From Anaeromassilibacillus sp. An250 (GTDB taxonomy: Bacteria; Bacillota; Clostridia; Oscillospirales; Acutalibacteraceae): a stretch of 64,000 bases of DNA. The stretch lies in the NCBI RefSeq assembly GCF_002159845.1, contig NZ_NFJK01000007.1, positions 1-64,000 on the forward strand, written 5' to 3'. Position numbers and translations under genes: made by a program. A model generated the notes under the pieces. It was not told the origin of the DNA. It did not search any database and worked only from the letters and a program-made list of their open reading frames with translations. This document shows, one piece after another, positions 13,098-21,903 of the stretch. Each line of letters opens with the position of its first letter. Within the stretch, counting starts at the first letter, position 1.

Positions 13098-15584
13098 TTG
13101 GCAGACGGAAAAGTAATTATCAGCACAGAATTAGATAACAGCGGTTTTAAAAGAGGAATATCTGGACTCCAAGGCCAATGCAATGGCCTGAAAAGCGTTA
13201 TATCCAGCATTGGTAAAACGATTGCCGTAGCGTTCAGCGTAGGAGCTATTATTAATTTTGGCCGTCAGTCTGTGAAGGCAGCATCCGACCTGTCCAGCGC
13301 TATGATAGGTTTGCAAAGCATCGTGGATGGGCAAGGCCGCAGCTTTTCACAGGCGCAGTCTTTTATTGAAGATTACATAAAAGATGGCCTTGTGCCCATG
13401 CAAGATGCAGTGACCGCCTATAAAAATCTTTCCATGCGCGGCTATGATACCACGCAGATTGAACAAACCATGACGGCGCTAAAAGATGCGGCGGCCTTCG
13501 GCCGGCAGTCATCTCTGACGATGGGACAGGCAGTTGCATCGGCGACGGAGGGCCTCAAGAATGAGAATTCTGTCCTGGTGGATAATGCAGGTGTAACGAA
13601 AAACGTATCTGTTATGTGGAAAGAATATGCGCAGTCCATCGGCGTCGGCGTACAAAGCTTAACAAAAGAGCAGAAAATCCAAGCGGAAGTCAACGGAATT
13701 TTACAGGAAACGAAGTTCCAAACGGGAGATGCTGCGAAAGCGGTGAATACCTACGCGGGGCAAATGTCCATGCTGAGTTTTAACTTTCAGCAGCTGAAAG
13801 TAGCCGTTGGAAATGCGATTATACCAGTTGTGCAAGCCGTACTTCCAGCGATCAATACGATTATATCCGCCTTGACATCTGTTGCAAACCTGATTGCTCA
13901 GATCACGACAGCCTTATTCGGAAAATCTACTAAAAGCGCACAGAAGGCTGCAACGGCAACCAATAGTGCTGCCAATGCGCAGAATAATCTCGCCGACTCC
14001 ACGGAAAAAGCTAATAAAGCAGCCGATAAGCAGCTTGCTTCCTTTGACGAGCTGAACATTCTGAAAAAGGATAGTGCAGGCAGTTCTTTGGGGGCGTCTT
14101 CTGGCAGCACTGCGGGCGGAGGCGGAACGGCTGCCGAGATCCCCGTTTTGGCGGGGGAGATTGGTTCTGAAGTAACAGTAAGCCCCAAAGTGCAACAAGC
14201 GGTTGATTTCATCCGTGGGCTGTTTGAAAGCGTAAAACAGACAATCACGGATGTCGCCGACTATGTAAGGACGAATTTTGTTCCCCCGTTCATCGAGGCG
14301 GTCAACATGGTTGCGCCCCAAGTAGAGCGGTTTAAGTCCATCCTGTCCGGAATCTGGTCTGATATTGGTGATCTTGCAGAACCTCTGAAAGCCTGGTTTA
14401 CGAACGATTTTACTCCTTTTCTGCAAAATAGTATTCTGACATGGGGACATATCGTATCGGGGCTGTTTGACACTTTCAATATGGTTTTCTCGGACATCTG
14501 GTCACTGGTAATTCAGCCAATCCTGGATAAGCTTGCCACGACGGTGCTGCCGTTTTGGACGGAGTTTGCCAATCAAGTCGTGTTGACGTTAGGACCAGTT
14601 TTTGATTTCATAAAAGCAATTTTTGATTCCGTTTGGAAAGATGTTATCGCGCCATGTCTGGATTTTATTGTGCAAGCATGGTGTGATCTATGGGACATTG
14701 TCAAGCAACTTTGGGATGAATACGGAGAACCAATTTTTGAAGCACTCCGTGAAGCAATCACCGGTATAAAAGATACGTTTTTAAACGCTTGGAACACCAT
14801 TATCAAGCCTATTTTTGACAATATATTCCAAGTCTTAAAAAAGTTATGGGACGAGCATTTAAAACCCCTAATTGCCCAGATCGGGGAGTTCATCGCTAAA
14901 TTGGTACAAGGGGCGCTGGAAATCTACAATAAATTCATTCTTCCGGTCTACAATTGGTTTGTCAAAACTTTAGGCCCTCCGATTGTGCAGGTAATCAACT
15001 GGATCACATCCACTATTGGGACGATCGTCGGCGTCATAGCAGATGTTGCAAAAGGCATATTCAAGTCGCTGGGCGGGATCATCGATTTTGTTACTGGAAT
15101 TTTTACCGGGAATTGGGAAAAAGCGTGGAACGGAATCAAAGATATATTCGGGGGGATTTGGGATGGTTTTATATCCATAGTGCGGGGTCCAATTAATGGC
15201 ATCATAGGCTTAGTTAACAAGATGATTAATGCCATCAACGGTATGATTCGTAATGTCAACAAAATTCATATCGACCTACCGGACTTTCTGGGCGGCGGAT
15301 CCTTTGGATTTAACATACCGACGATCCCTAACATCCCAAAACTTGCACAAGGCGCAGTTATTCCGCCGAACCGCGAATTTATGGCCGTCCTGGGAGACCA
15401 AAAGAGTGGTACGAACATCGAGGCCCCGGCGGACCTCATCCGGCAAATCGTGAGAGAAGAGCTCGAAGCACTGGATATGCAACCGCAAGTTGTGGTCAAG
15501 GCCACTGGCAGCATGGGGGCTTTGGTGCGCCTGCTGAATTTGCAAGTTGATCGGACAAACAAGCGCTATAGCCCTGTGGGATAA
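13098..15584 (+). CDS. tail tape measure protein
   Basis: 828 residues starting at TTG 13098 behind CGGAGGTGAAGGG. The N-terminus has the standard opening (VIISTELDNSGFKRGISGL), a TP901-type tape-measure core (LSMRGYDTTQIEQTMTALKD, AAAFGRQSSLTMGQAVASAT), an Ala/Gly-rich linker near residues 285-350, then repeated amphipathic tryptophan-rich helices, a membrane-like segment and an NKMINAINGMIRNVNK motif near the end. It sets tail length and is injected with the DNA. By the usual ratio the tail should be about 120 nm long (inference). It is separated from its chaperones by the island. Confidence 0.93.
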   Translation: MADGKVIISTELDNSGFKRGISGLQGQCNGLKSVISSIGKTIAVAFSVGAIINFGRQSVKAASDLSSAMIGLQSIVDGQGRSFSQAQSFIEDYIKDGLVPMQDAVTAYKNLSMRGYDTTQIEQTMTALKDAAAFGRQSSLTMGQAVASATEGLKNENSVLVDNAGVTKNVSVMWKEYAQSIGVGVQSLTKEQKIQAEVNGILQETKFQTGDAAKAVNTYAGQMSMLSFNFQQLKVAVGNAIIPVVQAVLPAINTIISALTSVANLIAQITTALFGKSTKSAQKAATATNSAANAQNNLADSTEKANKAADKQLASFDELNILKKDSAGSSLGASSGSTAGGGGTAAEIPVLAGEIGSEVTVSPKVQQAVDFIRGLFESVKQTITDVADYVRTNFVPPFIEAVNMVAPQVERFKSILSGIWSDIGDLAEPLKAWFTNDFTPFLQNSILTWGHIVSGLFDTFNMVFSDIWSLVIQPILDKLATTVLPFWTEFANQVVLTLGPVFDFIKAIFDSVWKDVIAPCLDFIVQAWCDLWDIVKQLWDEYGEPIFEALREAITGIKDTFLNAWNTIIKPIFDNIFQVLKKLWDEHLKPLIAQIGEFIAKLVQGALEIYNKFILPVYNWFVKTLGPPIVQVINWITSTIGTIVGVIADVAKGIFKSLGGIIDFVTGIFTGNWEKAWNGIKDIFGGIWDGFISIVRGPINGIIGLVNKMINAINGMIRNVNKIHIDLPDFLGGGSFGFNIPTIPNIPKLAQGAVIPPNREFMAVLGDQKSGTNIEAPADLIRQIVREELEALDMQPQVVVKATGSMGALVRLLNLQVDRTNKRYSPVG

Positions 15585-15607
15585 AGGAGGGACCAAAACT
15601 GAAAGCA

Positions 15608-15955
15608 TTGCTCATCGACGGAAAAGAACCGAGGGCGCCTGATAGTATACAGTTCGCCCTTCAAGACCTTTCCAGCGAAAATTCCGGGCGGGATATGGCC
15701 GGAACTATGCATAAGGACGTCGTGGCACAAAAACGATCTCTAAACTGCAAATGGGGTCCTATGACCATGCAGGATTGTGCGTTTTTGTTGAAGCTCGTGA
15801 ACAAACCAACCTTCGATGTGACATACCCGGATCTATTGGATGGAAAACCTGAGACCAGGAAATTCTATGTTGGGGACCGAACAGTCCCGATCTTACGGAT
15901 ACGTGAGGACGATGTATACGTCAGCAGCGTATCCTTTAATTTTATTGAGGTGTGA
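15608..15955 (+). CDS. DUF6711-family tail protein
   Basis: 115 residues from TTG 15608. The protein has a short N-terminal strand set (LLIDGKEPRAPDSIQFALQD), KRSLNCKWGPMTMQDCAFLL, PTFDVTYPDLLDG, TRKFYVGDRTVPIL and VYVSSVSFNFIEV at the end, which is the DUF6711 pattern found between tape measure and baseplate genes. The ribosome-binding site AAAGGAGG (15583-15590) is actually 8 bases from a CTG at 15599, so the real start may be that rare CTG, giving three more residues. Likely a distal tail component. Confidence 0.72.
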   Translation: MLIDGKEPRAPDSIQFALQDLSSENSGRDMAGTMHKDVVAQKRSLNCKWGPMTMQDCAFLLKLVNKPTFDVTYPDLLDGKPETRKFYVGDRTVPILRIREDDVYVSSVSFNFIEV

Positions 15956-15957
15956 CT

Positions 15958-17649
15958 ATGTATACTACCACAGATTTGTATAAGCGCCTGATCCGGCAGC
16001 CCGGGCGTCGGCAGATGATAGGCGGCACAATTACATTGGCCGACGGGACGATAATTGACCTCACTCCGCGAAATGTTTCAGAGGGAGGGCTTGAAGTCTC
16101 TACCGCTACCAGCCAACAGGGAGCGTTCACCTTGGGCGGGGCGGTAGTGGGGGAAGCAAATCTCGCGCTCATCAACCACGAAAAACAATTTGAAAACGCA
16201 GATTTTACGGAGTCGGTTCTTCGGCCTTCTATGGGGCTATTGACGCAACAAAAATGGGACGGCACACAAACGATTGAGCGGGTGCCGCTGGGCGTCTACA
16301 CAGTAGACAATGCTGACAAAACCAACTCAACAGTAACTATTTCGGCGCTGGACAATATGGAGAAATTCGAGCGTCCCTATAGCGATAGCGATCTTACATA
16401 TCCGGCCACGCTGAAGCAAATCGTATCGGATGCTTGCGCGGTCTGCGGTGTAGCACTGGCAACACCAGATTTCCCAGGCTCGGGTTACACCGTGGCGCAA
16501 AGGCCCGATGAAGAGAACATTACATTCCGTGAGATCGTAAGCTATGCGGCGCAGCTAGCTGGATGCTACACCCATTGCAACCGAGACGGTGCTTTGGTGG
16601 TGGATTGGTATGATCTTTCCACCACGCCTTACCAACCGACGGGAGTGCAGTCGTCCGATGTGGCTGCAGCCGACATAACGATCACCGGCGTGCAGCTTAT
16701 CCCACAGGATTCCAATGTTGCGCCGGTCAAGGCTGGCACCGAAGGATACATCGTAAAAATCAACAATAATCCGCTTGCACAGGACAATTTACAAGCTCTG
16801 GTGGATGCCCTAGCTGAAAGGCTGGTCGGTTTTAGCTTCCGGCCTTATACGGTCGAGTGCTTGTCAGACCCGTCGCTCAATGTGGGCGATACAGTGCGTA
16901 TTACGGACCGGTATGGGAATCAGCATGTCAGTTTTGTGAGCAACATCGTCTATGCACCGGACGGGACTATGACGATCACCGCCGATGCGGAAAGTAAATT
17001 AAGCAATGCGTCCACGCGTTTCACGGCCGCAGAAAAACTACAGGAGCAGGTCAACAAAGTGGAGGATACCGTTACAAAGCAGGGGACAGAGATCAACCAG
17101 AACAAACAGGAGATTGAACTGAAGGCATATAAAGATCAAATTATAGCGACCATCAACATCAGCCCAGAAGGAATCAAGATCAGCGCAGATCGGATTGACA
17201 TCTCCGGGCTGGTCACGATGTCAGACCTAGAGGGGGAAGGTACTACCATTATCAACGGCGCCAATATCACGACCGGCCGGATTGAGTCGGAAAACGGTGA
17301 TTGGTGGCTGGATCTGGAGAGTGGCGATGTTTACCTTTCAAAGGGGACGTTCTCCGGGGAAATCCGATGGGGCGACGACAATTACATCGAACAAAATCGT
17401 AACGGTGATACCATCATTTCAGCGGCAAACGACGTCACGATCCTCACCGGAGGAAACCGTGGGAAACTAGACATAGCAGGAGATGTAACCTGTGATAGTG
17501 TGGACTGCAACCATGTGTACGGATCGACCGTAGAGGCCGACGAGCTGCACGCGGCTAATGGGTATACCGGAGAAGTCGGTATTACTCGCAGCGACGGCAG
17601 CACAAGAATCATGGAGTTCGAGGATGGTATATTCCTCGGCTATGTGTGA
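15958..17649 (+). CDS. phage tail/baseplate protein, probable receptor-side tail protein
   Basis: About 563 residues from ATG 15958; a GTG at 15952 overlaps the previous stop and is an alternative. The N-terminal 370 residues are beta-rich and resemble gp27-like baseplate hub domains (WDGTQTIERVPLGVYTVDN, LKQIVSDACAVCGVALATP, NVGDTVRITDRYGN). A coiled segment follows (EKLQEQVNKVEDTVTKQG, then IELKAYKDQI), and then a repetitive beta part with GVKISADRIDISGLV-type phrases typical of gp58-like or Siphovirus tail-associated proteins. It would sit at the tail tip next to the fibre gene. Confidence 0.75.
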   Translation: MYTTTDLYKRLIRQPGRRQMIGGTITLADGTIIDLTPRNVSEGGLEVSTATSQQGAFTLGGAVVGEANLALINHEKQFENADFTESVLRPSMGLLTQQKWDGTQTIERVPLGVYTVDNADKTNSTVTISALDNMEKFERPYSDSDLTYPATLKQIVSDACAVCGVALATPDFPGSGYTVAQRPDEENITFREIVSYAAQLAGCYTHCNRDGALVVDWYDLSTTPYQPTGVQSSDVAAADITITGVQLIPQDSNVAPVKAGTEGYIVKINNNPLAQDNLQALVDALAERLVGFSFRPYTVECLSDPSLNVGDTVRITDRYGNQHVSFVSNIVYAPDGTMTITADAESKLSNASTRFTAAEKLQEQVNKVEDTVTKQGTEINQNKQEIELKAYKDQIIATINISPEGIKISADRIDISGLVTMSDLEGEGTTIINGANITTGRIESENGDWWLDLESGDVYLSKGTFSGEIRWGDDNYIEQNRNGDTIISAANDVTILTGGNRGKLDIAGDVTCDSVDCNHVYGSTVEADELHAANGYTGEVGITRSDGSTRIMEFEDGIFLGYV

Positions 17650-17654
17650 GGTGA

Positions 17655-19214
17655 TTGAAATTGACCAATGAAGCGGTTAAGCTGAACGCCTGGAAAGTCA
17701 GCGCGGATACCGTGATGGCGGTGCAGGGAGAGGTAAACGGCCGTACACTTACAGTGACGATTATCGACCGCAGTGGAGAGCTGGACAGCACCAGCAACGC
17801 AGAAGTAATTGACCGGCCTCTTGATCTCACCGGGAAAACCGTGCAGCTGTATGTGGGGAAGCCGGACGGAAAAGCATGCCTGCTGGATGGATCCGTAAAG
17901 GATGCAGAAAATGGTATAGCCGAGTTCACCCTATCGCAACAGAGTACGGCAGTCAAAGGAAAAGCGTCTTTGGAAGTCTGGATAACGGATGCGCAAGAGA
18001 ACACGCTGAAAATTATCGGGCTTACGCTGGATGTGAAGGCGTCGGGTGAAGCTGATATCGAGAGCACAAACGAATTCCAGACACTTTTACAGGCCACCCA
18101 GGAAGCAAAAGCCGCCGCAGAAGCGGCAAACAATGCGGCCAATACCGCAAACGAAGCCGCAGAAGACGCCGATGTAGCGACCCAAAACGCGAACGCCGCT
18201 GCGGGAAGTGCGAATGCAGAAGCCGTAAAAGCCAGTCAAGCCGCGTCAGATGCCGATGAAGCAGTCATCCGAGTGAACACAGCGATCCAAAATGCTGCAA
18301 ACGCCACGCAAGCAGCGAACACAGCCGCAGACAACGCCGAATCTAAGGCGGAAGCGGCTCAAACGGCAGCCGATCGCGCGAATGATGCTGCTGACAAGGT
18401 GGATGACGCACTGGCGGGGGAAATCGGTCCCGCCATCGAAGAAGTGATTGACGGACAGAAAGGCAAAGCGAATGGGCTCGCCAGTCTCGGTAGTACCGGA
18501 ACAATTCCCACATCGCAAATCCCGACCCTGCCAAGCACAAAATTACCGACCGTCCCTGTCAGTAAAGGCGGAACTGGAAAAACGAGCTGGTCATCGTCCC
18601 GAATGATTTATGCGTTATCAAGCACCTCTTTAACACAGCTTGCGTTTCCATCGGTCGCCGGGTCAATTCTGCGCCAAGGGCGGAGCGGTGCCCCCTACTG
18701 GACGCCGCCGGAGGATATGTGCGACGCGATCGGAGCGGTGCCCGATACGCGCACAATCAACAGCCAACCTCTATCAGATGATGTGGCCCTAGATGCTGAC
18801 GACATAGGAGCACTACCCCGAACAGGGGGACAGGTTGACGGCAGTCTACGCATCGTGGCACCGTCTCTGTATCCGCAAATCTCCCTACAATCGAATGATG
18901 ACACGGAAACCCGTTTGGGAGTTGTGGAGCACAATCTAACCACAAAATCCGTCTATCTATATAACAAAGCCTTGGATGGCACAACCTGGTCACGCATAGA
19001 GCTTTTTGACGAGGACACGGACCTAGCAGGGATCGTAGAGCTGATCGTACAGACGTCAAGTGGTAGAGGCACATATCGTCTATACGGCACGCACAATGTC
19101 ACGGTTATTGACAGCACGCCCACGGAATTTATCGGAGAAAACGTCATAGCATTTTGCACATCCAACCACAGCATCTATCGTGGCATCGATGGCGCGAACG
19201 TGCGGTTTTATTAA
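17655..19214 (+). CDS. BppU-type baseplate upper protein/tail fibre
   Basis: About 519 residues; start TTG 17655 follows GTGAGGTGA, with TTG 17661 as an alternative. Residues 1-130 form the BppU N-terminal domain (QGEVNGRTLTVTIID, GKTVQLYVGKPDG, ADIESTNEFQTLL). An Ala/Asn-rich coiled region (about 140-250) contains QATQEAKAAAEAANNAANTA, and a fibre segment with the motif PVSKGGTGKTSW precedes a C-terminal beta domain that likely contacts the host surface. Such Gly-Gly-Thr-Gly motifs mark phage fibres. It may be the receptor-binding protein. Confidence 0.78.
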   Translation: MKLTNEAVKLNAWKVSADTVMAVQGEVNGRTLTVTIIDRSGELDSTSNAEVIDRPLDLTGKTVQLYVGKPDGKACLLDGSVKDAENGIAEFTLSQQSTAVKGKASLEVWITDAQENTLKIIGLTLDVKASGEADIESTNEFQTLLQATQEAKAAAEAANNAANTANEAAEDADVATQNANAAAGSANAEAVKASQAASDADEAVIRVNTAIQNAANATQAANTAADNAESKAEAAQTAADRANDAADKVDDALAGEIGPAIEEVIDGQKGKANGLASLGSTGTIPTSQIPTLPSTKLPTVPVSKGGTGKTSWSSSRMIYALSSTSLTQLAFPSVAGSILRQGRSGAPYWTPPEDMCDAIGAVPDTRTINSQPLSDDVALDADDIGALPRTGGQVDGSLRIVAPSLYPQISLQSNDDTETRLGVVEHNLTTKSVYLYNKALDGTTWSRIELFDEDTDLAGIVELIVQTSSGRGTYRLYGTHNVTVIDSTPTEFIGENVIAFCTSNHSIYRGIDGANVRFY

Positions 19215-19226
19215 GGAGGGACAAAC

Positions 19227-19622
19227 TTGTACCAAATTAAAATTGGAGATCAAACCTTTGACTTGTCATGCATCAACGTCGATCGAGATAGCTGTATTAT
19301 CCAAACCCCCGGCAAATATAACGTCGATGAGATAAAAAACGCATTTGCATCTGGATTGGATTTTACCGTATTAGTGAGTGTACAAAGCACAGCCGAAACC
19401 GGAGAGACCACTGTCCAGACGGCTGAATACCCGTACACAGGATATGTGCGCGCAGGAGATCCCGAGAAGGTGACTGTAAACAACGCGCAACGAATCCAGG
19501 TTGTGCTGTACAAGTCCGCAGATGAGCCCGGCGAAGGGGATGACCTTGCCGAAAAGATGGCATCCCTAGAGTCGGATTTTAACGGCATGGTGGCCGCAAT
19601 CGAGAGGGGGCTTGCGTTATGA
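19227..19622 (+). CDS. uncharacterised baseplate-region protein
   Basis: 131 residues starting at TTG 19227 behind TAAGGAGGG. The protein is beta-rich (IKIGDQTFDLSCINVD, IIQTPGKYNVDE, DFTVLVSVQSTAETG) with an acidic helical tail (EKMASLESDFNGMVAAIERG). No family is recognised. From its place between the fibre and the carbohydrate-binding protein it is probably a fibre or baseplate accessory. The stop overlaps the next start. Confidence 0.6.
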   Translation: MYQIKIGDQTFDLSCINVDRDSCIIQTPGKYNVDEIKNAFASGLDFTVLVSVQSTAETGETTVQTAEYPYTGYVRAGDPEKVTVNNAQRIQVVLYKSADEPGEGDDLAEKMASLESDFNGMVAAIERGLAL

Positions 19623-20062
19623 ACGACAGACTGATGGAGGCGTTATCCAGCGCCATCTACGTGTTAAAAATGTATCTTGCAGGCGCAGCAGTAACAGAAG
19701 ACGACCAACGCATCCGGGCGTCAGGCCTGTATCCCGATTGGTTGGCAGGGAATCACGTCGTCGGAGATGTCTGCAATGCCAACGGCCAGACTTGGGAGTG
19801 CTACCAGGCCCATGACAATGCAACCTATCCAGATATTAAACCCGACAACGCTGCGTGGTACACGTTCTGGCGGCCGCTACATGGCAAAACCCCGGAAACG
19901 GCTAGACCTTTTGTCCCTGTTCAAGGCGCACACGATATTTATCGGGCCGGGGAGTTCATGATTTGGACCGACGGAAATACGTATGAATGTGTAGACCCGA
20001 ACGGTACCGCCTATAGTCCCGCTGATTATGCACAAGCGTGGAAATTGATACCAAAAAATTGA
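19619..20062 (+). CDS. phage carbohydrate-binding (CBM5/12-like) tail-tip protein
   Basis: 147 residues from ATG 19619. Two copies of a short carbohydrate-binding repeat occur: one around GDVCNANGQTWECYQAHDN with NAAWYTFWRPL, and one around YRAGEFMIWTDGNTYECVD with YAQAWKLIPKN. The aromatic pattern W/YxC resembles the ChtBD3/CBM5-12 modules found in phage tail and lysin proteins. It probably contributes to sugar binding at the cell surface. Confidence 0.65.
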   Translation: MNDRLMEALSSAIYVLKMYLAGAAVTEDDQRIRASGLYPDWLAGNHVVGDVCNANGQTWECYQAHDNATYPDIKPDNAAWYTFWRPLHGKTPETARPFVPVQGAHDIYRAGEFMIWTDGNTYECVDPNGTAYSPADYAQAWKLIPKN

Positions 20063-20065
20063 TGG

Positions 20066-20112
20066 TTAATTTGCCTGTATAGACAAAAAATCGGGTTTAA
20101 AAACCCGAATGA
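20066..20112 (-). terminator. hairpin between carbohydrate-binding protein and endolysin
   Basis: The stem TCGGGTTT with AAACCCGA (20090-20107) has its T run on the minus-strand side (the A run at 20083-20089), so it looks like a minus-strand terminator although no minus-strand gene is present. On the plus strand it could slow translation or transcription into the endolysin gene. Confidence 0.3.
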
Positions 20113-20927
20113 TAAAGGGGGAATGTAATACGAATATTAAGCAGCATCCAAGCCCAAACCACGGGAGCCGCAACGGTTGGAAGCCGGATATGATCGTCAA
20201 CCATATCACCGCGGGAAGCACAGCGACAGGAGCGCTTGCTACGCTATGCAATCCTGCAAGGGAAGCTTCGGCGCATTTCGTCGTTGACAAGGACGGAACG
20301 GTCTATCAATTGGTAGCGCTTGACCGTGCGGCCTGGGCCAACGGCACCAGCAACGTTGCCACAGACAACCGATATTATGGGCGCTCTAAGCTGGCAGCAG
20401 TACGGGACCGGCGGGTAAACGCCAATCTCTACACCATCAGCATTGAGCATGTCTGTGTGAGCGGCGGGACTCTGACCACGGAACAGCTTGCAGCAAGCAT
20501 CGATCTGCACCGGTACATCATCGGGGAAGTAAAACGTCTCTATGGTGTCGCCATCCCGGTTGACCGGGCACACATTGTCGGGCACTGCGAAATCAATCCG
20601 GTGACGAAACCGAACTGTCCGGGCAAGGATTTTCCATATAACAGAATCTTGGAGGGATTACAAAACGTGGCTATTACAAGCGATACCAGCGGGACAGTAA
20701 AAATCAAACGCGGCGGCTACTACACGGCGAAGTTTTCCGGCGCCAATGCGACCCAGATTCAGGTGACCGCAGGGACAGGGGATGTAGTGACCATCGTGCC
20801 GATCAACCGTGGAGAGGACAAGCTGGCGGCGATCGTGCCGATTGGAAAACCGGGAGATATGACAGGCATCTACACCACCGCCCCGGGCGGACAGCCGGTG
20901 AAACGGTTTGTCGTACAGATTGTGTGA
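20109..20927 (+). CDS. N-acetylmuramoyl-L-alanine amidase endolysin with C-terminal binding module
   Basis: 272 residues counted from ATG 20109. Residues about 10-180 are an Amidase_2 domain with zinc ligands H32 (VNHITAG), H159 (HIVGHC) and C170 (PNCPGKDF). It would cut the bond between muramic acid and the peptide to lyse the host. The C-terminal 84 residues are a beta-rich module also found in two secreted host proteins in this window. The ATG at 20109 has no ribosome-binding site before it, whereas AAAGGGGGAA at 20114-20123 is correctly spaced to an ACG at 20130, so the original start may have mutated from ATG to ACG. Confidence 0.88.
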   Translation: MIKGECNTNIKQHPSPNHGSRNGWKPDMIVNHITAGSTATGALATLCNPAREASAHFVVDKDGTVYQLVALDRAAWANGTSNVATDNRYYGRSKLAAVRDRRVNANLYTISIEHVCVSGGTLTTEQLAASIDLHRYIIGEVKRLYGVAIPVDRAHIVGHCEINPVTKPNCPGKDFPYNRILEGLQNVAITSDTSGTVKIKRGGYYTAKFSGANATQIQVTAGTGDVVTIVPINRGEDKLAAIVPIGKPGDMTGIYTTAPGGQPVKRFVVQIV

Positions 20928-20938
20928 GGAGGCGACCT

Positions 20939-21226
20939 ATGGATCAGGACAACACCATCGCAGTTCAAGCATTGGACAGCGCAAAATCTGCGCACCATCG
21001 TCTGGACCGCCTGGAAGATGAGGTCAAGGACATCCACGACCTCGCTGCGGCAATGGCCGCGACCAGGCAGGAGATGTCTGGCGTACAAGCGGACATCCGA
21101 GAGATCAAACAAAGCGTGTCAAAATTGACCGCTCGCCCCGGAATCTGGTGGGACAAGCTGGCTGCGGCGGCCATCGGCGCAGCGGCAACAGGAATTGTGG
21201 CGGCAATTTTGGCCCAGATACTTTAA
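20939..21226 (+). CDS. XhlA-like lysis accessory protein
   Basis: 95 residues from ATG 20939 behind TGAGGAGG. It has a helical, charged N-terminal 60 residues (LDRLEDEVKDIHDLAAAMAA, VQADIREIKQSVSKL) and a single C-terminal membrane segment (AAAAIGAAATGIVAAILAQIL). XhlA-type haemolysin-like proteins are encoded beside holins and help release the endolysin. The position between amidase and holin fits. A longer upstream start would add six residues only. Confidence 0.72.
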   Translation: MDQDNTIAVQALDSAKSAHHRLDRLEDEVKDIHDLAAAMAATRQEMSGVQADIREIKQSVSKLTARPGIWWDKLAAAAIGAAATGIVAAILAQIL

Positions 21227-21239
21227 AGGAGGATTACAT

Positions 21240-21542
21240 ATGGATTTCAATAGCTTTCTGAGTTGGGACATTCTGGCGACCTTCGCGGGTGTAGCAGCCT
21301 GTACGGGCCTGCTTACCCAAATGCTGAAGAGCGTGACGGCTAAGCTACCAACGCAGTGGCTGTCTTACATCATCGCTGTGGTGCTGCTGGTAATCACTAC
21401 CGCGGCCACGGGCGGTTGGATGCAGCCTTGGACGGTATGGGCGTTGGTGCCACTGAATGCGGCCTTGGTCAGCCTGGCAAGCAATGGCGCGTATCAGGCG
21501 CTCGTACGGGCGAGAGGTAACGGCGATGGCAGTAAAGCCTAA
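21240..21542 (+). CDS. phage holin
   Basis: 100 residues from ATG 21240 with AAAGGAGGA upstream. Three hydrophobic segments are visible (about residues 8-27, 40-58 and 64-85), with a charged C-terminal tail (ALVRARGNGDGSK). A small membrane protein next to the amidase and XhlA is the expected pore-forming holin. The next gene begins inside its 3' end. Confidence 0.75.
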   Translation: MDFNSFLSWDILATFAGVAACTGLLTQMLKSVTAKLPTQWLSYIIAVVLLVITTAATGGWMQPWTVWALVPLNAALVSLASNGAYQALVRARGNGDGSKA

Positions 21543-21687
21543 TTCCCACGGACTGGTCGGTGAGGGCGTCGGCTTTGAGAGAATCCGCCGGATCACCGGC
21601 TACCTAGTCGGCACAACCGATCGTTTCAACGATGCAAAGCGTGCGGAAGTACGCGACCGGATAAAACACGGGTTGATAGGTGGATAA
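21526..21687 (+). CDS. 53-residue NrdD-like phage protein
   Basis: This short product starts at ATG 21526 behind GAGGTAACG and overlaps the holin gene by 17 bases. It contains HGLVGEGVGFERIRRITGYLV and DRFNDAKRAEVRDRIKHG, phrases found in small prophage proteins often labelled anaerobic ribonucleotide reductase because they resemble the C-terminal end of NrdD. It has no catalytic core. Its role is unknown. It is the last phage gene before attR. Confidence 0.7.
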   Translation: MAVKPNSHGLVGEGVGFERIRRITGYLVGTTDRFNDAKRAEVRDRIKHGLIGG

Positions 21688-21695
21688 AAAATGTG

Positions 21696-21735
21696 ATGCC
21701 CGTAGAATCTCTTGATATGGAGATTCTACGGGCAT
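21696..21735 (+). terminator. strong terminator at the end of the phage late operon
   Basis: A perfect 16-base-pair stem (ATGCCCGTAGAATCTC with its complement, 21696-21711 and 21720-21735) with an 8-base loop and TTTTCTT after it. It ends the transcript of the lysis genes. Confidence 0.85.
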
Positions 21736-21739
21736 TTTC

Positions 21740-21759
21740 TTGGTCGTTGTTTGGTCGTT
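21740..21759 (+). repeat. paired TTGGTCGTT direct repeats on the phage side of attR
   Basis: The nine-base sequence TTGGTCGTT occurs twice, at 21740-21748 and 21751-21759, eleven bases apart (one helical turn), about 115 bases inside the attachment core. An inverted relative (CAACGA) appears downstream near 21787. This spacing suggests arm-type binding sites for the integrase or an excision protein, although that is inferred only from position. Confidence 0.35.
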
Positions 21760-21872
21760 ATTTGTGCTCAAAATTACAAAAATCACAACGATTTACAAAA
21801 GATATGCCATTTAAAAATGGCTTAAACACTGGGTTTTTGCGTTCTAATCAGTTTCACGAGTATTAAAATTTT

Positions 21873-21898
21873 GAGTTCAAGTCTCGTCTCGCGCACCA
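21873..21898 (+). other. attR: displaced 3' end of a tRNA gene (probably tRNA-Leu)
   Basis: The 26 bases begin GAGTTCAAGTCTC, a T-arm with a TTCAAGT loop, and end in CTCGCGCACCA, an acceptor 3' strand with encoded CCA. No 5' half of a tRNA precedes it: the left T-stem breaks after three to four pairs, and no GCGCGAG acceptor strand lies upstream. It is therefore the fragment left when a phage integrates into a tRNA 3' end and restores the gene at the other end. The complementary acceptor strand and the TTCAAGT loop fit tRNA-Leu. The intact gene should lie at the far left, outside this window. Confidence 0.75.
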
Positions 21899-21903
21899 AG
21901 TTT

